From an uncultured Candidatus Actinomarina sp. (lineage in GTDB: Bacteria; Actinomycetota; Acidimicrobiia; Actinomarinales; Actinomarinaceae), in contig CACJJR010000001.1 in NCBI GenBank assembly GCA_902593795.1, forward strand, positions 62,001-126,000: a stretch of 64,000 nucleotides of DNA, in the 5' to 3' direction. Both the position numbers and the translations under genes were made by a program. Every line of letters starts with the position of its first letter. Within the stretch, counting starts at the first letter, position 1. The notes under the pieces are model-generated. The model saw nothing but the letters and a program-made list of their open reading frames with translations. It made no database searches and was not told the DNA's origin. This document shows positions 52,077-60,452 of this stretch, in pieces.

Positions 52077-52379
52077 TTATCCTCCTTTTGTTTCAATAAC
52101 ATAATTATTTTCTATAAACTGATAAGCATCTAAGCCATATTCATATCCAAAACAGTCCCAGCAATAAAAACCAGTTTCAGGCTCAGCATCTTTTGTCTTA
52201 CACCTTATGCATCCATAGTTATGTTTTGAATCTCTCAAATGACCTTCATCATAGATTTCATTATTACATTGTTTGCAAAAGCTTCTAATCCATGATTCTC
52301 TCCTTCGAGAAGTGTCAAACCAAAGTATTTCAATTAACTTTCTTTGATTTCTTATTTTTTTTATTAATTTAATAATCAT
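52077..52379 (-). CDS. Small zinc-ribbon protein with three CxxC pairs
   Basis: A 100-aa protein: a basic N-terminus (IKLIKKIRNQRK) followed by CKQC, CIRC and CWDC pairs (near residues 35, 57 and 73), enough to bind one or two zinc ions. It might bind nucleic acid. No family is recognised. It overlaps the gene upstream by 11 bp and precedes the 58-aa gene by 6 bp. Confidence 0.55.
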   Translation of the reverse strand: MIIKLIKKIRNQRKLIEILWFDTSRRRESWIRSFCKQCNNEIYDEGHLRDSKHNYGCIRCKTKDAEPETGFYCWDCFGYEYGLDAYQFIENNYVIETKGG

Positions 52380-52587
52380 TTTTATCTCGTTTAATTAGTT
52401 TTGGATCTCCATATATTCTGACAAGAGATATCAATATATTGAATATCTCTTCTTTTTGGTCATTGTCCATGTTTTTGGAATAATAAACAAGATCTAGAAC
52501 TGCTCTCAGCAATCTGTTAATTCTTGGATTGTTTATTTCCCACATAGGGGATTTTTGTATCTCTATTTCTAATAGTTCGTCATGCAT
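52369..52587 (-). CDS. Small helical hypothetical protein
   Basis: A 72-aa mostly helical protein, acidic N-terminus and basic C-terminus. First gene of the three-gene unit 52587-51894, with an AAAGGAG ribosome site upstream. The preceding 197-bp gap (52588-52784) is AT-rich and holds at most a 15-codon frame after the metzincin gene; I see nothing else in it. Confidence 0.5.
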   Translation of the reverse strand: MHDELLEIEIQKSPMWEINNPRINRLLRAVLDLVYYSKNMDNDQKEEIFNILISLVRIYGDPKLIKRDKNDY

Positions 52588-52784
52588 AAATGATTAACTC
52601 CTTTTATATTATCTATAAAACCGAGCTCAATAATTCATACAAAGTATTTTCAAATTATGATGATTGAGTTAAAAAAGACAGAATTATCTCTTTTTGGCTA
52701 CATTATTTAGACTCTAAAAAACTCAATTAGTTACTGGGTATTTTGAATTGTATGATACACATTGTGTAATTTATACATTTATTT

Positions 52785-54257
52785 TCAACCTCCCTGTAGT
52801 TCAATTAAATAATCATATTCTCCAGGCTTTTGATAACACGCTTCTTTAATATTGTCTTCATAATATGAAACACGTTCTTCTGAAAGGTCCAATTGATTTA
52901 TTACCTGACTTCTGTAAATATAAGCTGATTTGCTATTTGTATAGTTAATAGTTTTAAGTTCTGGGTGATATAAGATATGAAGTTGCATTAAATCTACATG
53001 ACTAAAATAAGGCACTTGTGGGCCAGAAAATTCATAAGTCATAACTGAGTCCCAACAAAGATTGTGAGATAAACCTAAAGCATGACCGAGTTCATGAATA
53101 AGAACATGCGATCGCTTATCTCCTCTTAGGCTTGCATCAACCCAAATAAAATCTTGCCATTTATATACTCCGATATATTCGTCTATACAACCAATATGTC
53201 TGCCGCGCTCATTGTCACAATCAGTAATATGGATTGGTAAGGTGACATGTTTTGTTTCACTTGAATATGAAATATCTAGTCCTGGAGCAACTATATGTAA
53301 GACTTGTAATGCATTTTTAATAAGTTCTAAATCAGACTTACGTACATCCCCATAAAGACCTACTACAGTTTTTTGATTTCTAATTCTTTTAAAGCTTATA
53401 TCGTGATCCACCCATTTATAGTCTCCATTTACATTCGGAGAATATTCTAAGTCTTTTCCTAGTAGTGCTAAAGATGCTTCGTTAGTCGTAAGGTTAAATC
53501 CAGATAGTCTAAGAATTTGATAGTCAATGAATTTTTCAATATAAGCGTCCTCTTCATTAGATTGAACTTTTATATTGTCGATATCATATGATGGAAGAAT
53601 ACCTTCAGCAAAAAATGGTTCTATGTTTTCAAAGTCTTTAAATTTCTCAACTGGAATGGTATAAACATTCTCTTCTTTACAATTAACTAAATCCGAACCA
53701 TTGGCACTTGTAGCTTCTAAATTTACATTTAGAGGATAAGGCTTCTCTAAAGATTCAAAATTTGATTTGTATAATGGGAGTGTAACCTTTGCAACTTCTT
53801 CTGTAAATGGTATTCGGGTTTTTGAAAAGTTATGATATTCAAAACCCTTGGTTGCTATGTTCCAATCATCTGCCACAGGAGAATGAGGTTCAATAGCCAG
53901 ATAAAGGTTTCTTATCTTGTAATCTCTGTAATCTAAATTATTAAAATCAATAACAAATTCAAGTGTCTCGAGATCTACCTCATAATCTATTTTCTCCCAA
54001 AATTCAGAGCTATCACATTCCATATCAAGGGTAACAACACCCATTTTTTTAGCAGTCTCACTTTTGATCATGAATTTTACGCCATTTTTTTCATGGATAA
54101 CGTATCCAGGTAACAAAACGGAGCTCTCCTGTGATTCCAATCTTTCAATTACGTTATTGATTGTTGTACTTACCTGATCAACTGCAAATAGTCCCCAGCT
54201 TCCAATCCACATTGTTGCAGCTAAATATACATACAGGGGCTTAAGCATTTTTTTCAA
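52785..54257 (-). CDS. Exported metzincin-type metalloprotease
   Basis: A 490-aa protein with an N-terminal signal-anchor (about 6-26), a beta-rich middle region (about 50-300) and a C-terminal catalytic domain. HELGHALGLSH (388-398) is the full HExxHxxGxxH zinc site of metzincins (matrixin-like), and SVMTYEF (about 404-410) supplies the Met-turn. YFSHVDLMQLHILYHP fits the closing helix. The protease should act outside the cytoplasm. It overlaps the SGNH hydrolase gene by 17 bp and ends the 57.7-52.8 kb operon. Confidence 0.8.
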   Translation of the reverse strand: MKKMLKPLYVYLAATMWIGSWGLFAVDQVSTTINNVIERLESQESSVLLPGYVIHEKNGVKFMIKSETAKKMGVVTLDMECDSSEFWEKIDYEVDLETLEFVIDFNNLDYRDYKIRNLYLAIEPHSPVADDWNIATKGFEYHNFSKTRIPFTEEVAKVTLPLYKSNFESLEKPYPLNVNLEATSANGSDLVNCKEENVYTIPVEKFKDFENIEPFFAEGILPSYDIDNIKVQSNEEDAYIEKFIDYQILRLSGFNLTTNEASLALLGKDLEYSPNVNGDYKWVDHDISFKRIRNQKTVVGLYGDVRKSDLELIKNALQVLHIVAPGLDISYSSETKHVTLPIHITDCDNERGRHIGCIDEYIGVYKWQDFIWVDASLRGDKRSHVLIHELGHALGLSHNLCWDSVMTYEFSGPQVPYFSHVDLMQLHILYHPELKTINYTNSKSAYIYRSQVINQLDLSEERVSYYEDNIKEACYQKPGEYDYLIELQGG

Positions 54258-54939
54258 ACCAATGATAAATTGCTTTTGCTAGTTTTCCTCCACCAATGTG
54301 TGATGGCTCAATTGGGTTTGCGTAATCTTCAGGTCTAACAAAAATATCTCTTAGTTCTAATACATCAGCACCGTATTTATTTGCAGTTCTATATACGATG
54401 TCATTGAAAATTGAGACCATTGTTTTTGATGAATTGTTCACATCACTGAACTCATCCGAATCAACCAAATCTCCTTCATATACAGTGCATAGAAGAAGAT
54501 TCGCCCTGTGGTTAGATAAGTTTGCAACAATGGTCTCATACTGCTTTTTAAATGGTTTAATTATTTCTAAATAAGTTTCCTCGAATACTTTATTTCTTGA
54601 TGGGTTAAGTTCTTTAACTCCCCATTTTCCAATCATGGCTCCTTTACCCATGACTTTTGATAGCTTGCTCGTAGTTTGTAAAAAAGAAATATTATATAAA
54701 AGATCGTTGCCACCGATAGATACAACAATATTTGTTGCGTCTGAAAATAAATTTGAATCTAGATGATTTCTTTCAAGATCGTACATTGTGTCACCATCAA
54801 CTGCGTGGTTTTCAATAGCTATGTTTGGATCTTCGGAAAATAGTCTTTTTAAATGTTCTGTCACATCTAGTTCATTACTCAAAACATAAGATTTATTATC
54901 TATGATCGAGTCACCAAGTAATATTATTTTTTTGGTCAT
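54241..54939 (-). CDS. SGNH/GDSL-family hydrolase
   Basis: A 232-aa protein from ATG 54939 (MTKKIILLGDS); a start at 54969 adds ten residues without a motif. Block I LGDSIID carries nucleophile Ser11, the oxyanion GGND is at residues 76-79 and the final PSHIGG near residue 218 gives the catalytic His. No signal peptide is visible, so it is cytosolic. SGNH enzymes remove acyl groups from lipids, sugars or proteins. Sandwiched between VWA and metzincin genes. Confidence 0.85.
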   Translation of the reverse strand: MTKKIILLGDSIIDNKSYVLSNELDVTEHLKRLFSEDPNIAIENHAVDGDTMYDLERNHLDSNLFSDATNIVVSIGGNDLLYNISFLQTTSKLSKVMGKGAMIGKWGVKELNPSRNKVFEETYLEIIKPFKKQYETIVANLSNHRANLLLCTVYEGDLVDSDEFSDVNNSSKTMVSIFNDIVYRTANKYGADVLELRDIFVRPEDYANPIEPSHIGGGKLAKAIYHWFEKNA

Positions 54940-55024
54940 TAAGCAGCCCATCCGGATATTCTTTTCCATTTTCTGAAATGCTTTTTAACTGTGTCTTGCC
55001 ATATTTCTTTAAGTCTTTTTATCA

Positions 55025-55690
55025 TTACTCTTCCTCTTCTCTTTTAAACATTTTTTTATTACTAAGCTTTCTTTCGTTTTCATAAAATCCAATCAGCTTT
55101 GAATTTGTGCCTTTTGAGAAATCATCAACAGTTCTTGAAACAGATTTAAATGCATCTATCGAATCTTCTTTTGCATAGTGAAGTGACTTTTCATACTGAA
55201 ATCCAAATCTTTCACTTTGGAGTATTGCATCATGATCCGCCCCTAAATATATGACTAACCATCCCTGTTCTGTTTTTTCTTCGATAAGAGCTTTAACTGC
55301 TTTTGAATCATATTCTCTTGAAGCATTCTCCAATCCATCAGTAACAATTACTAGGACTTTTTTTTCATTTTCTTTTATGCGGTAATTATCAAGTTCGTTG
55401 ATTGCTAAACCAATCGCATCTAGTAAAGGTGTGCTTCCTCTTGGTTGTAAAAAGTCATAATTTAATTTTTCTACTTTTGATACTGGTATGGAATTTATAG
55501 GCACATCTATGGATCTGTTATCAAACAAGCTTATTGTTAGAGCACCATCTACACTGTTTTTTCTTTGCTCCTCTAGAAAAGAATTGATTGAATCAATAGT
55601 AATCTCCCTACACGAAGCCATAGACCCTGATCGATCAAGAACCAATCTAATATTTAGAAACTCTTTTATATTTAAATTTTTTTTGCTCAT
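55025..55690 (-). CDS. VWA-domain protein with intact MIDAS
   Basis: A 221-aa cytosolic von Willebrand A domain. LVLDRSGSMAS (DxSxS, residues 17-25), RGSTPLLDAI (MIDAS Thr) and VIVTDGLEN (MIDAS Asp) form a complete metal site for binding a partner carboxylate. The C-terminal tail (about 185-221) is charged and probably disordered. Similar small VWA proteins occur in Ter-type and conflict loci. It overlaps the next gene upstream by one base. Confidence 0.85.
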   Translation of the reverse strand: MSKKNLNIKEFLNIRLVLDRSGSMASCREITIDSINSFLEEQRKNSVDGALTISLFDNRSIDVPINSIPVSKVEKLNYDFLQPRGSTPLLDAIGLAINELDNYRIKENEKKVLVIVTDGLENASREYDSKAVKALIEEKTEQGWLVIYLGADHDAILQSERFGFQYEKSLHYAKEDSIDAFKSVSRTVDDFSKGTNSKLIGFYENERKLSNKKMFKREEEE

Positions 55691-56223
55691 TAAAATGGTG
55701 GTTCCTCTCCTGGTTCTTCCATTCGATCAATCTGTTCTTGACGAATTGATCTAGCTGTTTCATTTAAAAACTTATCAACCTCTAAAGACAGAACGAATTC
55801 CAACTCATTTTCAGGATTTGTTTCATTTAAAATAGAGCTAGAGCTTAAATTATTTCTATAATCCATAATCCGAGAAACCATCTCAGCTTTTGGCTCAACT
55901 CTCCTTATAAAGTTTTTAAATTTTCCTAAATAGTCTCTTCCAGACAATCGGTACATATTTTTCTCAGCAACAATAACTTTTATCAGTGCGTCATTAAATT
56001 TATCAATCTGATCTTGGTTGTAGCCAAGAAGAGAGTAAGTAAAGCCTATTCTCCAAGCAAAAGGACTAGTCTCATAAAAGAGCATTTTGTCAATTAAAGA
56101 TGGTCTAATTGATTTTTTACGAAATACCTGTCTAGATCGCTTGATGACAACCCTTAAAAGAGCAAGTGAGAATATAAACATCCCAATTACACATACTGTT
56201 AAAACAATTTGTAATATATTCAT
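55690..56223 (-). CDS. Membrane-anchored hypothetical protein
   Basis: A 177-aa protein with one N-terminal transmembrane helix (about 5-27), a basic juxtamembrane stretch (KRSRQVFRKK) and a cytosolic helical domain with an acidic Pro-rich end (EEPGEEPPF). No family is recognised. It shares one base with each neighbour, tying it to the VWA protein; it could tether the VWA protein to the membrane. Confidence 0.55.
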   Translation of the reverse strand: MNILQIVLTVCVIGMFIFSLALLRVVIKRSRQVFRKKSIRPSLIDKMLFYETSPFAWRIGFTYSLLGYNQDQIDKFNDALIKVIVAEKNMYRLSGRDYLGKFKNFIRRVEPKAEMVSRIMDYRNNLSSSSILNETNPENELEFVLSLEVDKFLNETARSIRQEQIDRMEEPGEEPPF

Positions 56224-56705
56224 TACGCATTCTCCATTTCTATTTTTTGAACTTTTTCGTTTTTAAGTAAGTAAAATTCAACCTCTGGAGTTTTATTAGT
56301 AAGGAATTTGGTATCGCTATCAACTGTTGTGCCTGGCCAATTGATTAAGACTCCATACTTCGTTTTCCTTAGATCGCTATCTGTATTGAGCTGTGAAGAA
56401 AGTAGATATCTTGAGAGTTGTGTTCTCGCACTGTCATTGAGACATTGGAGGCTCTTAGTTTCAATAATAAAGTTTGGAAGTTTTTTATCATTAACAAAAA
56501 AATCTAACCTGGCAAGGCCTACTGAGTTCTTCTTGTAAAAAATTTCGAAACTCATTTCTTTCAAGTAATTTATTTCGTATTTTCTTAACTCAATAGCTAA
56601 AGCGTTTTGATAAACATCTTCAGCAAAACCAGCACCAAGCTCTTTGTGAATGCTGTTAACTATTTTTGTAATCAATTTAGCAAATAATTTAAATTTACTT
56701 TCCAT
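56223..56705 (-). CDS. GxxExxY-family (PD-(D/E)XK-like) protein
   Basis: A 160-aa protein with ELGAGFAEDVYQNAL near residue 22, the GxxExxY signature, followed by LARLDFFVNDK and IIETKSLQCL, which match the D...ExK core of the PD-(D/E)XK fold. These small proteins are common in mobile regions and are predicted nucleases or remnants. It overlaps the genes on both sides. Confidence 0.8.
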   Translation of the reverse strand: MESKFKLFAKLITKIVNSIHKELGAGFAEDVYQNALAIELRKYEINYLKEMSFEIFYKKNSVGLARLDFFVNDKKLPNFIIETKSLQCLNDSARTQLSRYLLSSQLNTDSDLRKTKYGVLINWPGTTVDSDTKFLTNKTPEVEFYLLKNEKVQKIEMENA

Positions 56706-57081
56706 ATCTTCTTCCCTTTCTGTTTCTTCTTATAAAATTGTTGTGTTTTTGAAACTGTGAATAGGCCACACTAACGTTCGGGAAAAGTTTTTCTCCACAC
56801 GGTGAACACCATATGCCATTGTGCTTTGACCAATATCCGTAAGTCTTAGGTCCTAATTCTTCTTTGCATCCGTTACAGTCTGATCCATACTGCAGTGTTA
56901 GAAAAAATAATTGATAACAAGCTGTGTGGCGCCAGAAATTATAATTATGATCAAAAAATGGAGAGATTAGCTCTCCTTTGTAATAATCTTTTCCACAGAC
57001 CTTACATGTACCATCGTATTTCGAATATATTGGACTATCTGGAACTAGTCTCTGATAGCTTTTTGCAAATGTTTTTAACAT
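56695..57081 (-). CDS. Zinc-finger protein, two CxxC clusters
   Basis: A 128-aa protein from ATG 57081, which overlaps the NYN stop as TAATG; a longer frame to 57111 would overlap more. The N-terminal finger is CKVC...FWRHTAC (a C2HC arrangement resembling PARP-like fingers) and the second is CNGC...CSPC. The C-terminus is very basic (RRNRKGRRYGK), suggesting nucleic-acid binding. It may direct the neighbouring nuclease-like proteins to RNA or DNA; this is an inference. Confidence 0.6.
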   Translation of the reverse strand: MLKTFAKSYQRLVPDSPIYSKYDGTCKVCGKDYYKGELISPFFDHNYNFWRHTACYQLFFLTLQYGSDCNGCKEELGPKTYGYWSKHNGIWCSPCGEKLFPNVSVAYSQFQKHNNFIRRNRKGRRYGK

Positions 57082-57641
57082 TAAACCAGTGCTCCTACTT
57101 TTGAGGTCCACTTAAAAATCTTGTTATTATTTTCTGATTTATTAAATTCGTATGTTGTTTTTTGACATGGAATTTTCTTTAGCTTGTCGCTAAGTCCGTG
57201 CTGTGTTGAAACTATTTCTATTGATTTTCCAAGCTTTAAAGCTTTGTTGCAAAGGTTTAAGAAATAATGGTCTCCTGATGCTATAACTATGTGGTCAAAA
57301 TCTTCAAGCAATTCAGCGGCTTTTTCATTTAGAATCTTGTCAGCACCATCTTTACCTGGACGTACAAAAATTTCTAAATTAGACCCGATAGCAAGGTTTG
57401 AGAATTTTGAAAATAAATCAGAACTGGTTATATCACTATTCCATTGATCGAGGTCTTGATCATAAGCCCATGCAGTTAATGTAGGTAAAAATAATTCAGG
57501 GTTTGAGGCAATTAATACATAATCATTGGTAGAAATTTCTACTAAAGACTGATAAATGTTCTTTGATTCGTTAAATAAACCAACATTATCAATAGGACCA
57601 CCTAATACATTCTCAACATCTATTACATGTAAAGTTTTCAT
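57081..57641 (-). CDS. NYN-domain ribonuclease-like protein
   Basis: A 186-aa PIN-like NYN protein. Acidic catalytic positions are visible in VIDVEN (Asp8), PGKDGADKILNE near residue 94 and IASGDHYFLNL near residue 120. NYN proteins cut RNA using metal ions. The start is preceded by GGGAGG inside the upstream 32-aa ORF. First large gene of the minus-strand operon. Confidence 0.82.
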   Translation of the reverse strand: MKTLHVIDVENVLGGPIDNVGLFNESKNIYQSLVEISTNDYVLIASNPELFLPTLTAWAYDQDLDQWNSDITSSDLFSKFSNLAIGSNLEIFVRPGKDGADKILNEKAAELLEDFDHIVIASGDHYFLNLCNKALKLGKSIEIVSTQHGLSDKLKKIPCQKTTYEFNKSENNNKIFKWTSKVGALV

Positions 57642-57644
57642 AAC

Positions 57645-57743
57645 TTACACCACCTCCCAGATAAACCCGACTGGTCTTCTATACCAGACTCCGATAAACT
57701 GTAGGGTGTTTTCGTTTACTCCTAGTTCGTAATCGTTATACAT
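57645..57743 (-). CDS. Leader peptide-sized ORF (32 aa) before the NYN gene
   Basis: An ATG at 57743 is preceded by a near-perfect AGGAGG site, spaced by AAA. The 32-codon frame ends 3 bp before the NYN start and its last codons contain the NYN ribosome site, so translation is coupled. The peptide is aromatic-rich with an acidic N-terminus and WYRRPVGFIWEVV at the end. It may be a regulatory leader, a small antitoxin-like protein or a membrane-active peptide. Confidence 0.55.
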   Translation of the reverse strand: MYNDYELGVNENTLQFIGVWYRRPVGFIWEVV

Positions 57744-57853
57744 TTTCCTCCTATACTTTATTAACTTTATAATGTATGTAATAAATATAACAGGTATGCA
57801 AAATACTGCAAGTATTCTTTATAATTTTTATAATGTATTAATTTGAAGGAGTT
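57744..57853 (-). promoter_or_regulatory. Promoter/operator region of the NYN-metzincin operon
   Basis: On the minus strand TTGCAG (57806-57811) and TATATT (57784-57789) are 16 bp apart and fit -35/-10 boxes. The -35 overlaps an inverted repeat AATACT-3-AGTATT (57802-57816). A direct repeat, TTTATAATGTAT, occurs on the plus strand at 57766-57777 and 57827-57838, one on each side. The arrangement suggests a bound regulator. All by eye. Confidence 0.4.
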
Positions 57854-58942
57854 TTAGTTGTTTTCTATTGTTCTCAAAACTTCTCTGCCAACAGCTTCTA
57901 CTACATGTGGCACAACTGCATTCCCTAATTGTCTGAATGCTTGAGAATCAGATACTACAAATATCTCATCTGTGTTGTCGTATCGGTTCTCAATTTGGTT
58001 AAATCCCATAAGTCTTAAGGCCTCTAGAGGTGTCAATCGTCGAGGGTTCTTATTCTTTTGTTCTATTAATATCTCTGCACCATCTTTAAAGTATCTTTTT
58101 GTCAATGTACGAGATGGTCCTTCTCTATCAACGATTGAATAGCCGAAGCCTTTTTTTTGACCTTTTGGCATATTTCTATTTCTCTCTCTTATAGTTTGAA
58201 GAGAGTTCCATGTACCATCTTTTAGTGTGTATTTTTCTTTTACTCTCTTCTGTAAAATACTTCCAATTTTTAGTTCTGTTATAGGTTCAGTTGGAAAACT
58301 GAAGAAATCAACTTTATTTGTATCAAACTGCTTCTTATCAAAACCAGCTATAAAAACTCTTCTTCTGTGTTGTGGCACCCAGTGGACTGCATCTATTACT
58401 TTAAAATGAATATCATATTGAGCTTTTTTCAATTCTTCTTGAATAACTTCCCAAGTATTTCCTTTATCGTGAGAAAGGAGCCCTCTGACGTTTTCAAGTA
58501 TGATAGCTTTTGGTCTTTTTCTTTTTATTATTTTTAACAATCCATTAAATACTTGCCCTTGGTCTCCACCCTCTTTTTGGTCTGTATATTGAAATCCAGA
58601 CTTCTTTTTTTGGTTCTCTGGTTTTGTTTTATCCCAGTGTTTATTGGAGACAACTCCTGCAACAGAAAATGGTTGGCAAGGAAACCCAGCAGTTAATATA
58701 TCATGGTCAGGAATATCGCTAGATTTATAATCAAATAGATTTCCTTCAGAATCTTCACTAAACCAGTGTTTATATGTCTGAATTGCATATTTGTCTATTT
58801 CTGAAGATAAAACTACTTTTCCACCTATAGCTTCAAGACCAAGCCTAAATCCTCCAATTCCTGAACAGAATTCAGTGACTGTAAAACTAGATTTTGGTTT
58901 ATATGTCTCTTTATCGAAAATGCTAGTTTGGGTATTACTCAT
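57854..58942 (-). CDS. DNA (cytosine-5-)-methyltransferase
   Basis: A 362-aa m5C methyltransferase. Motif I FCSGIGGFRLGLE (residues 25-37) binds AdoMet, motif IV GFPCQPFS contains catalytic Cys89, motif VI ENVRG is near residue 150, motif VIII QHRRRVF near residue 190, motif IX RRLTPLEALRLMGF near residue 303 and motif X QLGNAVVPHV near residue 338. The target-recognition region between VIII and IX is short. It is the last gene of the Z1 system block and presumably protects host DNA. Confidence 0.96.
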   Translation of the reverse strand: MSNTQTSIFDKETYKPKSSFTVTEFCSGIGGFRLGLEAIGGKVVLSSEIDKYAIQTYKHWFSEDSEGNLFDYKSSDIPDHDILTAGFPCQPFSVAGVVSNKHWDKTKPENQKKKSGFQYTDQKEGGDQGQVFNGLLKIIKRKRPKAIILENVRGLLSHDKGNTWEVIQEELKKAQYDIHFKVIDAVHWVPQHRRRVFIAGFDKKQFDTNKVDFFSFPTEPITELKIGSILQKRVKEKYTLKDGTWNSLQTIRERNRNMPKGQKKGFGYSIVDREGPSRTLTKRYFKDGAEILIEQKNKNPRRLTPLEALRLMGFNQIENRYDNTDEIFVVSDSQAFRQLGNAVVPHVVEAVGREVLRTIENN

Positions 58943-58970
58943 ATTAAATCCAGGTTAGCACTGAGCCTAA

Positions 58971-60452
58971 CTAACAACTAGGACATTTTCCATTAATGAG
59001 TTCTGTATCCATTACTGTGATGCCGCAATCATTGCAATTAGTCCATCCCGATCCTCTTTTGGAGCTTTGTGGGTCTTCAGTTTTTTTGGATAAATATTTT
59101 ATTGCATTGATTAAAGAAGAGCTTTTATATTGATCTACAACCTGAAAGCCCTGTACGATAAAATTTTCTTTGTAACCTAAGTTTAAATTTATAAATGATT
59201 GAGGTAAATCTACTGAAATAGGTTCATCCACTGTATATATGTACTTATACGCCTTACCATTATTGTTCTTTTCCCATAAGTAAGAGCCAAGTTTTTCATT
59301 GATAAATTTTTTAGTTAATGTACAAGCGGCAAATGCTTTTTTATTCGCAAAGAATAACACTAAAGCTCCTTCTTCTAATTTTTCCCATGTTTTCTTTGGA
59401 ACATTAACTATCCCCCAAAATCCGTGATACGGGCTTATTTCAAGTAGTTCCTTATGTTCATTTTTTGTTAAATATTTTTTCAAATCATTTATATCAAGTT
59501 GTCCAACTATGGAATAATTAAAATTTTCTTGTGCAGTTTTATTTGAACATGGTTGGAGTACAACTTGTTTGTAATTTTCTAGATCCAGTTCTTCATCTTC
59601 TTCTTGTAGCAATTCATTCTTTACAAGTAGATCCAAGTTTTGATAGGTTAGTAAAAGATTGTCTTTTAAGCTGCAATCATACCTACTAATCAAGAACCCA
59701 ATAACTTTATTCATAGTTTCAGTAAAGCTAGGCGTTTGCTCTACAGCCCAAGAATAAAGTTCATCGAACTCTTTAATACTAAAAATTCTGTCGTAAGCTT
59801 TTCTGTATGGAGATTCCATATATCTTAAATGATTACTACCTGAAAACTCACCGTGATTTAAGATTGAGTTTTGAAATGTATCATAATTGTCTCTAAGCCA
59901 AAAAGCAGCTTTCCAAATGTCTTTAAGCCAAACAGACCTTGCTTTTCCCGACGAATTGTATGTTTTTAACCTACCGTCGTCATAGACAGTTTTGTATTGT
60001 TGTTTAACATTATTTAGAAAATTTGTAAATCTATGTTCATCAAATAAAGTTTCAAAAACAGTACTTGGATTTTCTTCATCTAGCCAAACTGAAAAATCGT
60101 CTAAATCCATAGAAGCAAAATTTGGAGATGAGAAATTTGCCTCCTCTCCGGTTATATTCTTATATGCTACCGGCCCATCTTTGTCTATATTTCCTGTTGC
60201 TTTTTTTCCTATGTAGTTTTCATATAGCTTTAAACCTGTTTTGCTTAAAGGTCTCAAACCAGTCGAAATTTCAGGTGGATTAAAAGTAGACTCAATATTA
60301 ATTAAGTACAACCTTAATGATGAGAGGGAATGTCCCGTCTCTGTTTTTATAGTTAAAAGATACTCTACAGGAACTTCAGGAGTGTAGTTTGACTGTTTAA
60401 ACAGCCACAAAAGAGCGACTATTTCGTCATCAGAATATCTTATCCTACTCAT
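58971..60452 (-). CDS. PUA/EVE-like protein with C-terminal zinc ribbon, in a Z1 system
   Basis: A 493-aa protein. The N-terminus (RYSDDEIVALLWLF; GLRPLSKTGLKLYENY near residue 66) resembles the helical N-terminal domain seen on some HNH restriction enzymes. Residues about 345-445 (FWGIVNVPKKTWEKL, GALVLFFANKKAFAACTL) look like a PUA/EVE-type module, a fold that reads modified bases. CNDC and CPSC at the end form a zinc ribbon. No nuclease motif is clear in the middle. It overlaps the Z1 gene by 8 bp. It stands where AIPR or other effectors often sit in such loci. Confidence 0.6.
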   Translation of the reverse strand: MSRIRYSDDEIVALLWLFKQSNYTPEVPVEYLLTIKTETGHSLSSLRLYLINIESTFNPPEISTGLRPLSKTGLKLYENYIGKKATGNIDKDGPVAYKNITGEEANFSSPNFASMDLDDFSVWLDEENPSTVFETLFDEHRFTNFLNNVKQQYKTVYDDGRLKTYNSSGKARSVWLKDIWKAAFWLRDNYDTFQNSILNHGEFSGSNHLRYMESPYRKAYDRIFSIKEFDELYSWAVEQTPSFTETMNKVIGFLISRYDCSLKDNLLLTYQNLDLLVKNELLQEEDEELDLENYKQVVLQPCSNKTAQENFNYSIVGQLDINDLKKYLTKNEHKELLEISPYHGFWGIVNVPKKTWEKLEEGALVLFFANKKAFAACTLTKKFINEKLGSYLWEKNNNGKAYKYIYTVDEPISVDLPQSFINLNLGYKENFIVQGFQVVDQYKSSSLINAIKYLSKKTEDPQSSKRGSGWTNCNDCGITVMDTELINGKCPSC

